Assembly (NCBI GenBank): GCA_041389885.1
Contig: JAWKRB010000022.1
Location: 77,514 to 141,513, forward strand
DNA length: 64,000 nucleotides
Reading direction: 5' to 3'
Source: JAWKRB01 sp041389885
GTDB taxonomy: Bacteria > Myxococcota_A > Polyangia > Polyangiales > Ga0077539
Part shown: in pieces, positions 25,756 to 35,114 of the stretch
Layout: every line of letters starts with the position of its first letter
Position numbering within the stretch: position 1 is the first letter of the stretch
The notes under the pieces: generated by a model
The model's input: only the letters and a program-made list of their open reading frames with translations
Told to the model about the DNA's origin: nothing
The model's database searches: none
Made by a program: the position numbers and the translations under genes

Positions 25756-25809
25756 CCCGCGCAGGAGGCGCCGCAGCGCCCGACGAGCCGCATCGGCGGA
25801 GCTTGAATT

Positions 25810-25826
25810 CGCGCAGTCATTGCGCG
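25810..25826. promoter_or_regulatory. Inverted repeat between crp-like gene and gltA
   Basis: CGCGCA-GTCAT-TGCGCG is a perfect 6-5-6 inverted repeat. It could end the crp-like transcript as a hairpin or serve as an operator for gltA. It has no U-tract, so either reading is open. Confidence 0.3.
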
Positions 25827-25849
25827 GTCTATTTCGCGCGGTTCTTCGG

Positions 25850-25863
25850 TCGAAAATTTTCGA
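25850..25863. promoter_or_regulatory. Candidate operator palindrome upstream of gltA
   Basis: TCGAAAATTTTCGA is a perfect 14-bp palindrome and the most AT-rich spot in this gap. It lies about 70 bp before the citrate synthase ATG. A plausible -10, TAGCAT, lies about 10 bp downstream. It could be a repressor or activator site. Confidence 0.4.
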
Positions 25864-25932
25864 TCTTCGGGTAGCATTCGCCGCCCGGTTGGACCTAAGA
25901 CCCCCGCACCCCACCTGGAGGCCGTAGCCCCG

Positions 25933-27237
<1,305 letters not shown>

Positions 27238-27249
27238 GCGGCCCTCCCT

Positions 27250-27272
27250 CCCTGCGCAGCTAGACCGCAGGG
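27250..27272 (+). terminator. Candidate terminator hairpin after gltA
   Basis: CCCTGCG and CGCAGGG form a perfect 7-bp stem with a 9-nt loop, 13 bp after the citrate synthase stop. There is no T-tract, so it is weak as an intrinsic terminator. Confidence 0.45.
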
Positions 27273-27299
27273 GCGCTCGCGGGGTACCACCGCGGGCGA

Positions 27300-28352
27300 A
27301 TGACCTCCGACATCTCCCAACGCAAGCAAGACCACCTCGACCTCTGCGCCACCGGCCCGGTGGGTTTTCGCGAGCGCACCACCCTGCTCGAGTGCGTTCG
27401 CCTGGTGCACGACGGGCTGCCCGACCTGCACCACGACGAGATCGACCTCGGCGTGACGATCCTCGGCAAGCGGCTGCGCGCGCCGATCTTGATCGCCGCG
27501 ATGACGGGCGGCAACGACGAGGCGGCGAAGGTCAACCGCGCCCTCGCCGAGGTCGCCGAGTCGCGAGGGTACGGCTTCGGCCTCGGCAGCCAGCGCGCGA
27601 TGCACCGTCGCGGCGAGCTCTCGTGGACCTACTCGGTGCGCGAGCTGGCGCCGACGACCCTGCTGCTCGGCAACCTCGGCGTCGTGCAGGCGCGAGAGCT
27701 CGACGACGACGCGCTCCGGGGCATCGTGCGCGAGGTCGGCGCCGACGCGCTGTGCGTCCACCTGAACCCCGCGATGGAGCTCGTGCAGCCCGGAGGCGAC
27801 CGCGATTTTCGAGGCGGCGCGGCGTTCTTCGCGAGGGTCACGCGCACGCTGGGCGTGCCCGTCATCGCGAAGGAGACGGGCAACGGCCTCGGCGCGGCGA
27901 CGGCCCGACGGCTCTTCGCCGCGGGCGTGCGGCACGTCGACGTGAGCGGAGCGGGGGGCACGTCGTGGGTCGGCGTCGAGGCGCTCCGCGCGGAGGGAGG
28001 TGCGCGCGCGCTGGGCGAGGCGCTGTGGGACTGGGGCGTGCCCACCGCCGCGAGCGTGGCGCTCTGCGCGCCCGTGGGCTTCAGCACGGTCATCGCCACC
28101 GGGGGCATCTTCTCGGGCTCGGACGTCGCCCGGGCGATCGCCCTCGGGGCCTCGGCGGCGGGCATCGCGCGGCCCGCGCTGAAGGCCTTTCGCGAGGGCG
28201 GCCGCGAGGGCGTCGAGGCCTTCTTCGACGGCGTCGAGCGGGAGCTCCGGGCCATCATGCTGCTCACCGGCTCGCGCGACGTCGAGGCGCTGCGCCGCGC
28301 GCCGCGGGTGATCGTGGGTGAGCTCGAGCGCTGGATCTCCGCGCTGCGGTGA
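27300..28352 (+). CDS. fni: Isopentenyl-diphosphate delta-isomerase, type 2
   Basis: This FMN-dependent enzyme interconverts IPP and DMAPP. The 350-aa length is usual. Visible motifs are the FMN-site AAMTGG, GLGSQRAM, HLNPAMELVQPGGDRDF, KETGNGLG and DVSGAGGTSW, all conserved in type 2 isomerases and unrelated to type 1. The ATG at 27300 is set by the conserved start of the domain. It probably serves quinone, carotenoid or hopanoid synthesis; no other isoprenoid gene is adjacent except the distant UbiA-like gene. Confidence 0.95.
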   Translation: MTSDISQRKQDHLDLCATGPVGFRERTTLLECVRLVHDGLPDLHHDEIDLGVTILGKRLRAPILIAAMTGGNDEAAKVNRALAEVAESRGYGFGLGSQRAMHRRGELSWTYSVRELAPTTLLLGNLGVVQARELDDDALRGIVREVGADALCVHLNPAMELVQPGGDRDFRGGAAFFARVTRTLGVPVIAKETGNGLGAATARRLFAAGVRHVDVSGAGGTSWVGVEALRAEGGARALGEALWDWGVPTAASVALCAPVGFSTVIATGGIFSGSDVARAIALGASAAGIARPALKAFREGGREGVEAFFDGVERELRAIMLLTGSRDVEALRRAPRVIVGELERWISALR

Positions 28353-28420
28353 TGGATCCTCCGCGTCGGCGTATCATCCCCCGGCGCGGGCTTCGCCGCG
28401 GCGCGGAGGAGTGAGTACGA

Positions 28421-30536
28421 ATGCAGATGCGACGACGGCTCGGGCTAGTGCTGATGACCCTCTCCCTGGCGGCGTGTCGGCGCACCGAGTCTCACCGCGC
28501 CGCGACGCCGGGCCCCAACGCGATCGGTCCTGACGGCCGCATCCGGGCGGCGGCGTCTGCGGGCTCGCGGCTCGGCGTCGGTCTCGTCGAGGGCCGCGCG
28601 AAGCCGCCGCCGCAGAAGGGCGACGGAGACGACGAGCGCTTCCGAGTGCGGCCCGAGTGGTACCCCACCGGCGCGCCTGGCAACCCATATCCTCCAGGGA
28701 CCGTGATCCCCGTGCAGCCGCCCGCGCAGAACACCTCGCAGCTCCCGGCGATGGTCCCCCTGGGGGGCCGCAGCCGATGGGTGGCGCGCCGCCGATGCAG
28801 GCGCCCTCCAACGTCCCGACGGGGATGCCGGGGCAGCTCCCGGCGATGCAACCCATCCCCGGGCCAGGGGCAATGTCCCCGCGATGCAGCCGCAGGGGAT
28901 GCCCGGGCAGCTCCCGGCGATGCAACCCATCGGGGCGCCAGGTCCGCTCCCGGCGATGCAGCGCGTCCCCGGCCCCCAGGGCGGGGGCGCTCCTTCGACG
29001 CCCGCACCGCCCGCCGCGCAGCCGCAGAGCCAGCGCTTCGAGGGGCGTCTGGGGCCTGAGTCCCCGAGCGACGCGACGGGGCGACCGTTCGCGGTGCACG
29101 ACGTGGTGTTCCACCGCGGACAGCGGGTGACCGTGACCATGGAGAGCGCTGAGTTCGACACCGTGCTCCGGGTCGAGCCCGCCGTGGGCGAGGCCATCGA
29201 GAACGACGACGTCGCGCCGCCCGCGACGAACTCCCGGGTGGACTTCACCGCGCCCATGGACGGCCGCTATCGCATCGTCGCGACGAGCTACGCGCCAGGC
29301 ATGGCGGGGGCGTACGTGATCCAGGCGCAGGCGGGGGCGCCGGGGCAGGGGCTCACGGTGGTCACCGGCGCGCAGCCGGCGGCGAACGCGCAGGTCGGCG
29401 CGGGCGGCACGCTCGCGGCGGGGACTCCGGTGCGCGAGTACCTCTCGCCGGGCGATCCCTCGTCGGGCGGTCGCTTCGTGCGCTCGTACCGCCTCGACGG
29501 TCGCGCGGGTGACCTCGTGCGTCTCCGCCTCGAGTCGTCGGCCTTCGACACCACCCTCGCGATCATCTCGCCCAACGGTCAGCGCTGGTACAACGACGAC
29601 ACGACGCCGCAAGACACCAACAGCACCGTGCAGGTCACCCTGCCCGCCGCGGGGAGCTACCGGGTCGAGGTGTCGAGCTACCGCCCCGGCGCGACGGGCC
29701 CCTTCTCGCTCACGATGAGCAACTCGGCGCGGCCGGTGGTGGGGCCCAACGGCGCGGCGCCTGCGGGGGGCATCGCGGGGCGTCAGGGCGCGGGGAGCAT
29801 GTACGGCGTGTTCGTGGGGATCACCGACTACGGCAGTCGCGGCAACCTCTTCGGCTGCGCCGACGACGCGCGTCAGCTCGCGCAGTCGTACATCAACGCC
29901 CGCCTCGGGAGCGCCTCGCAGTTCATCGTGCTCACCGACGCCGAGGCCACCACCAGCGCGGTGCGCAACGCGTTCTCGCAGATGGCCGGCCGCGTGGGCC
30001 CGAACGACGTGTTCATGTTCTTTCACTCCGGGCACGGCAGCCGGCACGCGTCGCAGAACCGCGTCGAGGACCCCGACGGCTTCGTCGAGACCATCGTGCT
30101 CCGCGACGGGGAGGTGAACGCGCACGAGATGGCGCAGCTCTTCAACACCGTGCGCGCCGACGTGGGCATGCTCGCGCTCGACTCGTGCTACTCGGGCGGG
30201 TTCGCGCGGGCCTTCGGCTCGTCGCCCAACCGCTTCGGGATGTACTCCTCGGAGGAGGACGTGCTCTCGCAGGTCGCGCAGCGGTACCAGGCAGGGGGAT
30301 ACCTGTCGTACTTCTTGCGCCGCGGCGTGACCGAGGCCGACTCGAACCGCGACGGATCGCTGCGCGCGGGGGAGCTCGCCGACTACCTCCAGCGGCAGTT
30401 CGCGGAGAACCTCAGCCAGATGCGCACGCAAGACGGGCAGGACACCGAGACCTGGCAGCACCTCGTGATCAACCGAACGAGCGTGGCGCTGTCGGACATG
30501 CTCTGGAGGTTCCCGGTGCACGGGAACGGAGGCTGA
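28421..30536 (+). CDS. Caspase-like (C14) lipoprotein with PPC domains, frameshifted twice
   Basis: The gene begins at an ATG with GGAGGA upstream and encodes a lipoprotein signal (SLAAC). A Pro/Gln/Met-rich low-complexity linker follows with MPGQLPAMQP units. Two PPC-like beta domains come next (DTVLRVE and DTTLAIISPNG). A C-terminal caspase-like peptidase domain follows, with GITDYGSRGNLFGCADDA, the catalytic His in FFHSGHGS and the catalytic Cys in LALDSCYSGGF. Clean reading needs one extra base near 28756-28760 (CCCCC) and one near 28877-28880 (CCCC), which would give about 705 aa. It is likely a secreted metacaspase-type protease; the prodomain and substrate are unknown. It is followed 8 bp later by folD. 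Confidence 0.8.
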
Positions 30537-30544
30537 GGGGACCC

Positions 30545-31420
30545 ATGGGGCAAGTGATCGACGGCGTGGCGGTGGCGAGGGCGCTGCGTGAGCGCGTGGG
30601 CGTCGCGGCGGCGGAGTTCGCCGCGAGGACCGGGAGGGCTCCGCGCCTCGACGTGATCCTCGTCGGCGAGGACCCGGCGTCGGCGGTGTACGTGAGCAAC
30701 AAGGCCAAGGCCTGCGAGGCCGCCGGGATGCGCGGCGCCGTGCACCGACTCTCCGCGGGCACCACCCAGCCCGAGCTCCTCGCGGAGATCGCCGCGCTGC
30801 AGTCGCAGGCCGACCTCGACGGGCTGCTGGTGCAGCTCCCGCTCCCGCGGCACATCGACGAGAGCGCGGTCATCGAGGCCCTCGACCCCGCCCGCGACGT
30901 CGACGGCTTTCACGCGCTCAACGCCGGCGCGCTCTTCGTCGGACGCCCCGGCCTGGTGCCGTGCACGCCGACCGGGTGCATGCGCCTGCTCGACCACGTC
31001 GGCGTCGCCCTCGAGGGCTCCCGCGCCCTGGTCATCGGGCGCTCGAACATCGTGGGCAAGCCCATGGCGATGCTGCTCCTCGCGCGGTCGGCGACGGTCA
31101 CCGTCGCGCACTCTCGCACCCGCGACCTCGCCGAGCGCGTCGCCGAGAGCGACGTGGTGGTCGCCGCCGTGGGCCGCGCCCGCTTCGTGCGGGGCGAGTG
31201 GATCAAGCCCGGCGCCACCGTGATCGACGTGGGGATCAACCGCGACGCGCAGGGCAAGCTCTGCGGCGACGTCGACCTCGCGACGGCGATCGAGCGCGCG
31301 GGCTTCATCACGCCCGTGCCCGGCGGCGTGGGCCCGATGACCATCGCGTGCCTCCTTGAGAACACCGTGCGCGCGGCGTGGCGGCGCGCGGGGCTCGAGC
31401 CCTCGGCGCTGGCGATCTGA
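30545..31420 (+). CDS. folD: Methylenetetrahydrofolate dehydrogenase / cyclohydrolase FolD
   Basis: This bifunctional folate enzyme interconverts 5,10-methylene-THF, methenyl-THF and 10-formyl-THF using NADP. The 291-aa protein has VGEDPASAVYVSNKAKACEAAG (catalytic Tyr and Lys), QLPLPRHID, VDGFH, PCTPTGC and the NADP site GRSNIVGKPMA, plus TPVPGGVGPMT. I chose the ATG at 30545, preceded by GAGGGGA; the longer upstream frame reads the end of the caspase-like gene. It is convergent with parB, and a shared hairpin spans both stops. Confidence 0.97.
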   Translation: MGQVIDGVAVARALRERVGVAAAEFAARTGRAPRLDVILVGEDPASAVYVSNKAKACEAAGMRGAVHRLSAGTTQPELLAEIAALQSQADLDGLLVQLPLPRHIDESAVIEALDPARDVDGFHALNAGALFVGRPGLVPCTPTGCMRLLDHVGVALEGSRALVIGRSNIVGKPMAMLLLARSATVTVAHSRTRDLAERVAESDVVVAAVGRARFVRGEWIKPGATVIDVGINRDAQGKLCGDVDLATAIERAGFITPVPGGVGPMTIACLLENTVRAAWRRAGLEPSALAI

Positions 31421-31439
31421 CCCGCCAGGGGGGCGGTCA
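31418..31439. terminator. Candidate bidirectional terminator, folD / parB
   Basis: TGACCCGCC and GGCGGTCA pair with one bulged C across a short G-rich loop. The stop codons of both convergent genes lie in the stem, which would end both transcripts. There is no T-tract. Confidence 0.4.
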
Positions 31440-32369
31440 GCTCCCCAGCACGCGGGCGAGGAAGCGATCGAGCTGGTCGAGGTCGTCGAAGGCGATCTCG
31501 ACGGTGCCCGAGGTGTCGCCGGGCTCGGTGCGGATCACGGCCTTCATCCCCAGCGCGGCCTCGAGCTGTCGCTCCAGGTCGCGCACGTTGGCCGACGGGG
31601 CGGCGCCCTTGCGGGGGCCGTCCGCCGCGGGCTTCGCGGGCTTGTCGCCCCGCCGCGCGGCGAGCTCGGCCTGCCGCACAGACCATCCCCGATCGACCGC
31701 GAGCTTCGCGAGGCGTGAGACGGCCGCGGGGTCTTGGGCGCTGAGCACGGCGCGCGCGTGACCCTCGGAGAGCTGCCTCGAGATCACGTACTCGGCGACG
31801 TCCTTCGGGAGCTGCAGGAGCCGCAGCGTGTTCGACACCGTCGAGCGGTCTTTGCCGATGCGCGAGGCGATCTGCTCGTGGGTGTATCGGTGCTCGTCGA
31901 GGAGCCGCCGGTAGGCCAGGGCGGTCTCGATGGGGTCGAGGTCTTGTCGCTGGAGGTTCTCGACGAGGGCCATCTCGAAGGCCTCGTCGGAGGCGACGTC
32001 TTTGACCACCACGGGCACGTCGCGCATGCCCGCGCGCTGCGCCGCCCGCCATCGCCGCTCGCCCGCGATGAGCTCCCACCGCGGCGGCTCCCCGGGGATC
32101 GCCCGCACGATGAGCGGCTGGATCAGCCCCTGCTCGCGCAGCGAGTCGGCCAGCTCCTGGAGCGAGAGCTCGTCGAAGTGCTTGCGGGGCTGGTCGGCCC
32201 TGGGCACGACGTCTTCGACCCGCACGACGCGAAAGGGCGACTCGCGCGAGGCCGCGCTCTGGGCGACCTGGGTCACGGGCAGCAGCGCGTCGAGGCCGCG
32301 GCCCAGCGCGCGCCGGGGCTCCTTCGCGTCGGGGGCCTTGCGAGGCTTGTCGACCTTCGCGCCGCTCAT
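31437..32369 (-). CDS. parB: Chromosome partitioning protein ParB
   Basis: This is the CTP-dependent clamp and centromere-binding protein. The 310-aa protein has the start of the ParB/Srx domain (GRGLDALLPV), the CTP-binding boxes QPRKHF and GERRWRA, and the ENLQRQDLDPIETA motif. A helix-turn-helix follows (ASRIGKDRSTVSNTLRLLQL), then a variable linker and a C-terminal dimerisation domain. It overlaps parA by 4 bp (ATGA). No parS palindrome was found in the window. Confidence 0.96.
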   Translation of the reverse strand: MSGAKVDKPRKAPDAKEPRRALGRGLDALLPVTQVAQSAASRESPFRVVRVEDVVPRADQPRKHFDELSLQELADSLREQGLIQPLIVRAIPGEPPRWELIAGERRWRAAQRAGMRDVPVVVKDVASDEAFEMALVENLQRQDLDPIETALAYRRLLDEHRYTHEQIASRIGKDRSTVSNTLRLLQLPKDVAEYVISRQLSEGHARAVLSAQDPAAVSRLAKLAVDRGWSVRQAELAARRGDKPAKPAADGPRKGAAPSANVRDLERQLEAALGMKAVIRTEPGDTSGTVEIAFDDLDQLDRFLARVLGS

Positions 32370-33160
32370 CGGGTGACGTCCGTGCTCACGCGCGGCGAGG
32401 TCCTGGAGCTCCGGGACATCAGCTCTCGGGCGAAGGCGAGGTAGGCCTGGCACCCCTTGGAGGAGACGTCGTACAGCAGCACGGGCTTGCCGAAGCTGGG
32501 CGCCTCGCTGAGCCGAACATTTCGGGGGATCACGCTCTCGAACACCTTGAAATGGCTCCGGAGCTCCTCCGCGACCTGCCGCGCGAGGACGCTCCTGGGA
32601 TCGAACATCGTCAGGAGCACTCCCTCGATGGACAGCTTCGGGTTGCGGGTGGCCTTCACCCGCTCGATGGTCTGAACGAGCTGCGCGATGCCCTCGAGCG
32701 CGTAGAACTCGCACTGCATCGGCACCAGCGCGGCGTCGGCGGCGCAGAGCGCGTTCAGCGTGAGCAGCCCGAGGCTGGGCGGGCAGTCGATCAGCACGTA
32801 GTCGTAGCGACGTCGCACCGACTCCACCGCGTCGCGCAGGAGCAGGTCGCGGCGGTCGAGGTCGATCAGCTCGATCTCGGCGCCCACGAGGGAGGGCGAA
32901 GAGGGGCACACCTTGAGCGTCGGGAGCGCCGTGGGGAGCACCACCTGGTCGATCGTCGAGTGACCCAGGAGCACGTCGTAGGTGCCCCGCTGGACGTCGC
33001 GGGTGCTCACGCCGAGGCCGGAGCCGGCGTTGCCCTGCGGGTCCATGTCGATCAGTAGGACGCGGCGCTCCGCCGCTGCCAGGGAGGCGGCGAGGTTGAC
33101 GCTCGTCGTGGTCTTTCCGACGCCGCCCTTCTGGTTGGCGATCGCGTAGACCCTGCCCAT
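32366..33160 (-). CDS. parA: Chromosome partitioning ATPase ParA
   Basis: This is a deviant Walker-type ATPase that moves ParB-bound origins. The 264-aa protein has KGGVGKTT at residues 11-18, LLIDMDPQGNAG (Walker A'/B region) and VLIDCPPSLGLL. The small size and lack of an N-terminal HTH fit a chromosomal Soj-type ParA. GAGGAG lies a few bases before the ATG at 33160. It forms an operon with parB. Its distance from an origin is unknown because dnaA, gidA and rnpA are absent. Confidence 0.96.
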   Translation of the reverse strand: MGRVYAIANQKGGVGKTTTSVNLAASLAAAERRVLLIDMDPQGNAGSGLGVSTRDVQRGTYDVLLGHSTIDQVVLPTALPTLKVCPSSPSLVGAEIELIDLDRRDLLLRDAVESVRRRYDYVLIDCPPSLGLLTLNALCAADAALVPMQCEFYALEGIAQLVQTIERVKATRNPKLSIEGVLLTMFDPRSVLARQVAEELRSHFKVFESVIPRNVRLSEAPSFGKPVLLYDVSSKGCQAYLAFARELMSRSSRTSPRVSTDVTR

Positions 33161-33309
33161 TTCTCCGCTCCTCAGCGCAACCCGCCCGGCGCTCCGGCGC
33201 CCGCGGGAAGCGGCTCATAGCCCGAATCGCTCCCGCTTTCAACGCGCACCGCGCCGCGGCCCAGGCGATCGATCACCCCACAAGTTCTCTGCGGTGACAA
33301 GCGGACTTT

Positions 33310-33337
33310 TTGACCCGCCTGATGCTCTGACTACATT
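33310..33337 (+). promoter_or_regulatory. Strong candidate sigma70 promoter for the 53-aa gene
   Basis: TTGACC (33310-33315), a 16-bp spacer and TACATT (33332-33337) match the sigma70 consensus better than other intergenic regions of this window. The putative start would fall near 33344. Confidence 0.6.
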
Positions 33338-33353
33338 GGTGGCAGATGTAGGT

Positions 33354-33368
33354 GTGAGTCGCACTCAC
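33354..33368 (+). promoter_or_regulatory. Inverted repeat in the 5' leader of the 53-aa gene
   Basis: GTGAGT-CGC-ACTCAC is a perfect 6-3-6 inverted repeat between the predicted transcription start and the Shine-Dalgarno. It could be an RNA hairpin or an operator. Confidence 0.4.
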
Positions 33369-33394
33369 TCCGACAAGTAGGAGGTATTAGAGCG

Positions 33395-33556
33395 ATGTCG
33401 AGGTTCTACGGTTCGTTCGAGGAATTCGCCCGCGAGGAGATTCGTCCGCTGCACCGGGTGGGCTGGTGCGCGGCCGATCTGGACATCGACTCGGATCTCG
33501 GGACCGAGGAGTTGAACTTCGAGAGCGAGGACGAGGACTTCGAGGACGACGAGTGA
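33395..33556 (+). CDS. Small acidic protein of unknown function (53 aa)
   Basis: This short ORF starts ATGTCGAGGTTC, with AGGAGGT 12 nt upstream, and ends TGA at 33554-33556. The protein has an aromatic/charged N-terminal half (RFYGSFEEFAREEIRP, one Cys in GWCAADLD). Its C-terminal half is very acidic, ending in Asp/Glu runs. It has no signal or TM segment. Its own strong promoter, leader hairpin and an 11-bp terminator hairpin make it a clean monocistronic gene and support translation. I do not recognise a family. The acidic tail would suit a DNA-mimic, RNA polymerase- or ribosome-binding protein, but this is speculation. Confidence 0.7.
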   Translation: MSRFYGSFEEFAREEIRPLHRVGWCAADLDIDSDLGTEELNFESEDEDFEDDE

Positions 33557-33565
33557 GCTCGTCGG

Positions 33566-33595
33566 CCCAGGGCTCCTCGGGGGGGGAGCCCTGGG
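33566..33595 (+). terminator. Terminator hairpin after the 53-aa gene
   Basis: CCCAGGGCTCC (33566-33576) and GGAGCCCTGGG (33585-33595) form a perfect 11-bp stem with an 8-nt G-rich loop, 9 bp after the stop. There is no U-tract. It is the strongest hairpin seen outside coding sequence in this part. Confidence 0.7.
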
Positions 33596-33628
33596 TGGCC
33601 GCGGGGGCCTACGCGGGCAGGGGAAGGA

Positions 33629-35044
33629 TCAGTGCGCCGCGGGGGCGGGGGCGCCGGGGCGAACGACGCGGAGGCGGGTGGGGTCGACGATCGTCGGCAC
33701 CTGAGCGCCGTTCTGACCCGGCATGGCGATGGCGGGCTGGTTGGCGGCGGTGGGGGCGGCCGTGGGCGTGCCGGGGACGGCGACGCCGGGCGTCGGGGGC
33801 GCGGGCGCGAGGGTGATGCGCCCGAAGCGCTCGAGGGTGTGAAAGTCACCCCGGCGCGGCGCGCTCCAGGCGGCGAAGCGCTGGCCGCCGGTCTTGGGCT
33901 TGTCCATCACGTAGAGGTTCAGGCGAATCTGGTCGCCCGCCACCGGGGGCGTGTGCGGCAGATCGGCGAGGCTCGACCACGGGATCGCCATCTCGACCAC
34001 GTAGCCCTGGTCGGTGTCGTCGGCGTTGCCGATGGTGCCCGTGGCGCGCACGCCCGTGCGGATCTCGGGGTTCCAGTCGACGTGGCCGAAGGGCTGCGGG
34101 GCCCGCGCGGTGTCGTAGCGGGTCTCGAAGGTGTGGTTGTTCGGCGAGACCTGGAGCTCGAAGTAGTTCCGCCCGTCGCCGTTGGGGTCGAGCATGACCT
34201 CCACGGCGTCGTTCTCCCAGAGGTGGTTGTCTCGCGCCGTCGAGGGGTCGATGAGGTTGTCATCGCTCACGTCGAAGGCGACGTAGAGGTTCTGGTCGTC
34301 CCAGAGCATTCGCGCGTTGGCGCGAGACTCGGTGGCGCCCGCGGGCGCGCCGGTCATCGTGTTCACCAGCGGCCCGGTGCGCATCGCCGTCGCCCACGCG
34401 GGCTCGTTGAGCTCGCCGTCGGGGGTGATCGTGCCGTTGACCCGGCCGACGTTCATCTCGCTCACCTGGAGCTGCTCGCCGGTGTTGAACTCGAGCACCC
34501 GCGCGCGGCGCGAGCCGTCGTTGGGCGTGTCGGCGCCGGGCGCCATGCGCTCCCCGCCCTTCCAGAGCCCGAGGTGAATCCGCACGACGGGGGAGTCCCA
34601 GTCGCCGGGCAGCTCGATGGTCTGCTGGTCGCGGATGTAGTCCCCGGCGCGCCAGAGCTCGGGCTGGTATCCCGTGCGCACCTCGCCGACGTTGTCCTGG
34701 TTCGTGCGGGGGCCGTTGGCGTCGTCGAGGTGCGTGAACAGCCGCCAGCCCTCGCCGGTGGGCGTGGTGCAGTGCCAGTACCAGGTGATCGTCACCGACT
34801 GGCCCTTGCGGAGCTGGCCCGTGCGCGGGTTCACCGTGGTGTCGTAGCCCACGAGCTCGACCTTGTTGCCGAACCGGACGTTGAGGCGGTTCTGCGGCGT
34901 GGGCGCGGTGCGGCTGACCACGCGCCGCCGAATGGCGTCCAGCTGCTCCGAAGAGACGGCCCGCGGCCCGCGGTTCGCGGTGGGCTGCTCGACGCACGCC
35001 GCGCTCATCGCGAGGCAAACCAACCACACAGATGCGTTCCTCAT
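33629..35044 (-). CDS. CBM9-like carbohydrate-binding lipoprotein
   Basis: This ~471-aa lipoprotein has a signal with the lipobox SAAC. A beta domain (about 30-190) comes first with WYWHCTTPTGEGWRLFTHL. A CBM9-like domain (about 200-410) follows, with the blocks GELNEPAWATA, MLWDDQNLYVAFDV, WENDAVEVMLDPNGDG and NYFELQVSPN. This is the usual order of family-9 modules in sugar-binding and bacterial DOMON proteins. A Pro/Ala-rich C-terminal tail follows. The ATG at 35044 is preceded by GAGGGG; the TTG before it is not needed. Ligand and partner are unknown. Confidence 0.75.
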   Translation of the reverse strand: MRNASVWLVCLAMSAACVEQPTANRGPRAVSSEQLDAIRRRVVSRTAPTPQNRLNVRFGNKVELVGYDTTVNPRTGQLRKGQSVTITWYWHCTTPTGEGWRLFTHLDDANGPRTNQDNVGEVRTGYQPELWRAGDYIRDQQTIELPGDWDSPVVRIHLGLWKGGERMAPGADTPNDGSRRARVLEFNTGEQLQVSEMNVGRVNGTITPDGELNEPAWATAMRTGPLVNTMTGAPAGATESRANARMLWDDQNLYVAFDVSDDNLIDPSTARDNHLWENDAVEVMLDPNGDGRNYFELQVSPNNHTFETRYDTARAPQPFGHVDWNPEIRTGVRATGTIGNADDTDQGYVVEMAIPWSSLADLPHTPPVAGDQIRLNLYVMDKPKTGGQRFAAWSAPRRGDFHTLERFGRITLAPAPPTPGVAVPGTPTAAPTAANQPAIAMPGQNGAQVPTIVDPTRLRVVRPGAPAPAAH

Positions 35045-35114
35045 CAAACCCCTCGTTGCGACGACCGCGGTCTGCCGCGGGTCGCGCCATGATCAAAGTT
35101 CTGCAGTGTCATCG

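Noticed and set aside
31437..33394. parS site near parAB
   Set aside because: I found no TGTTNCACGTGNAACA-like palindrome in the window.
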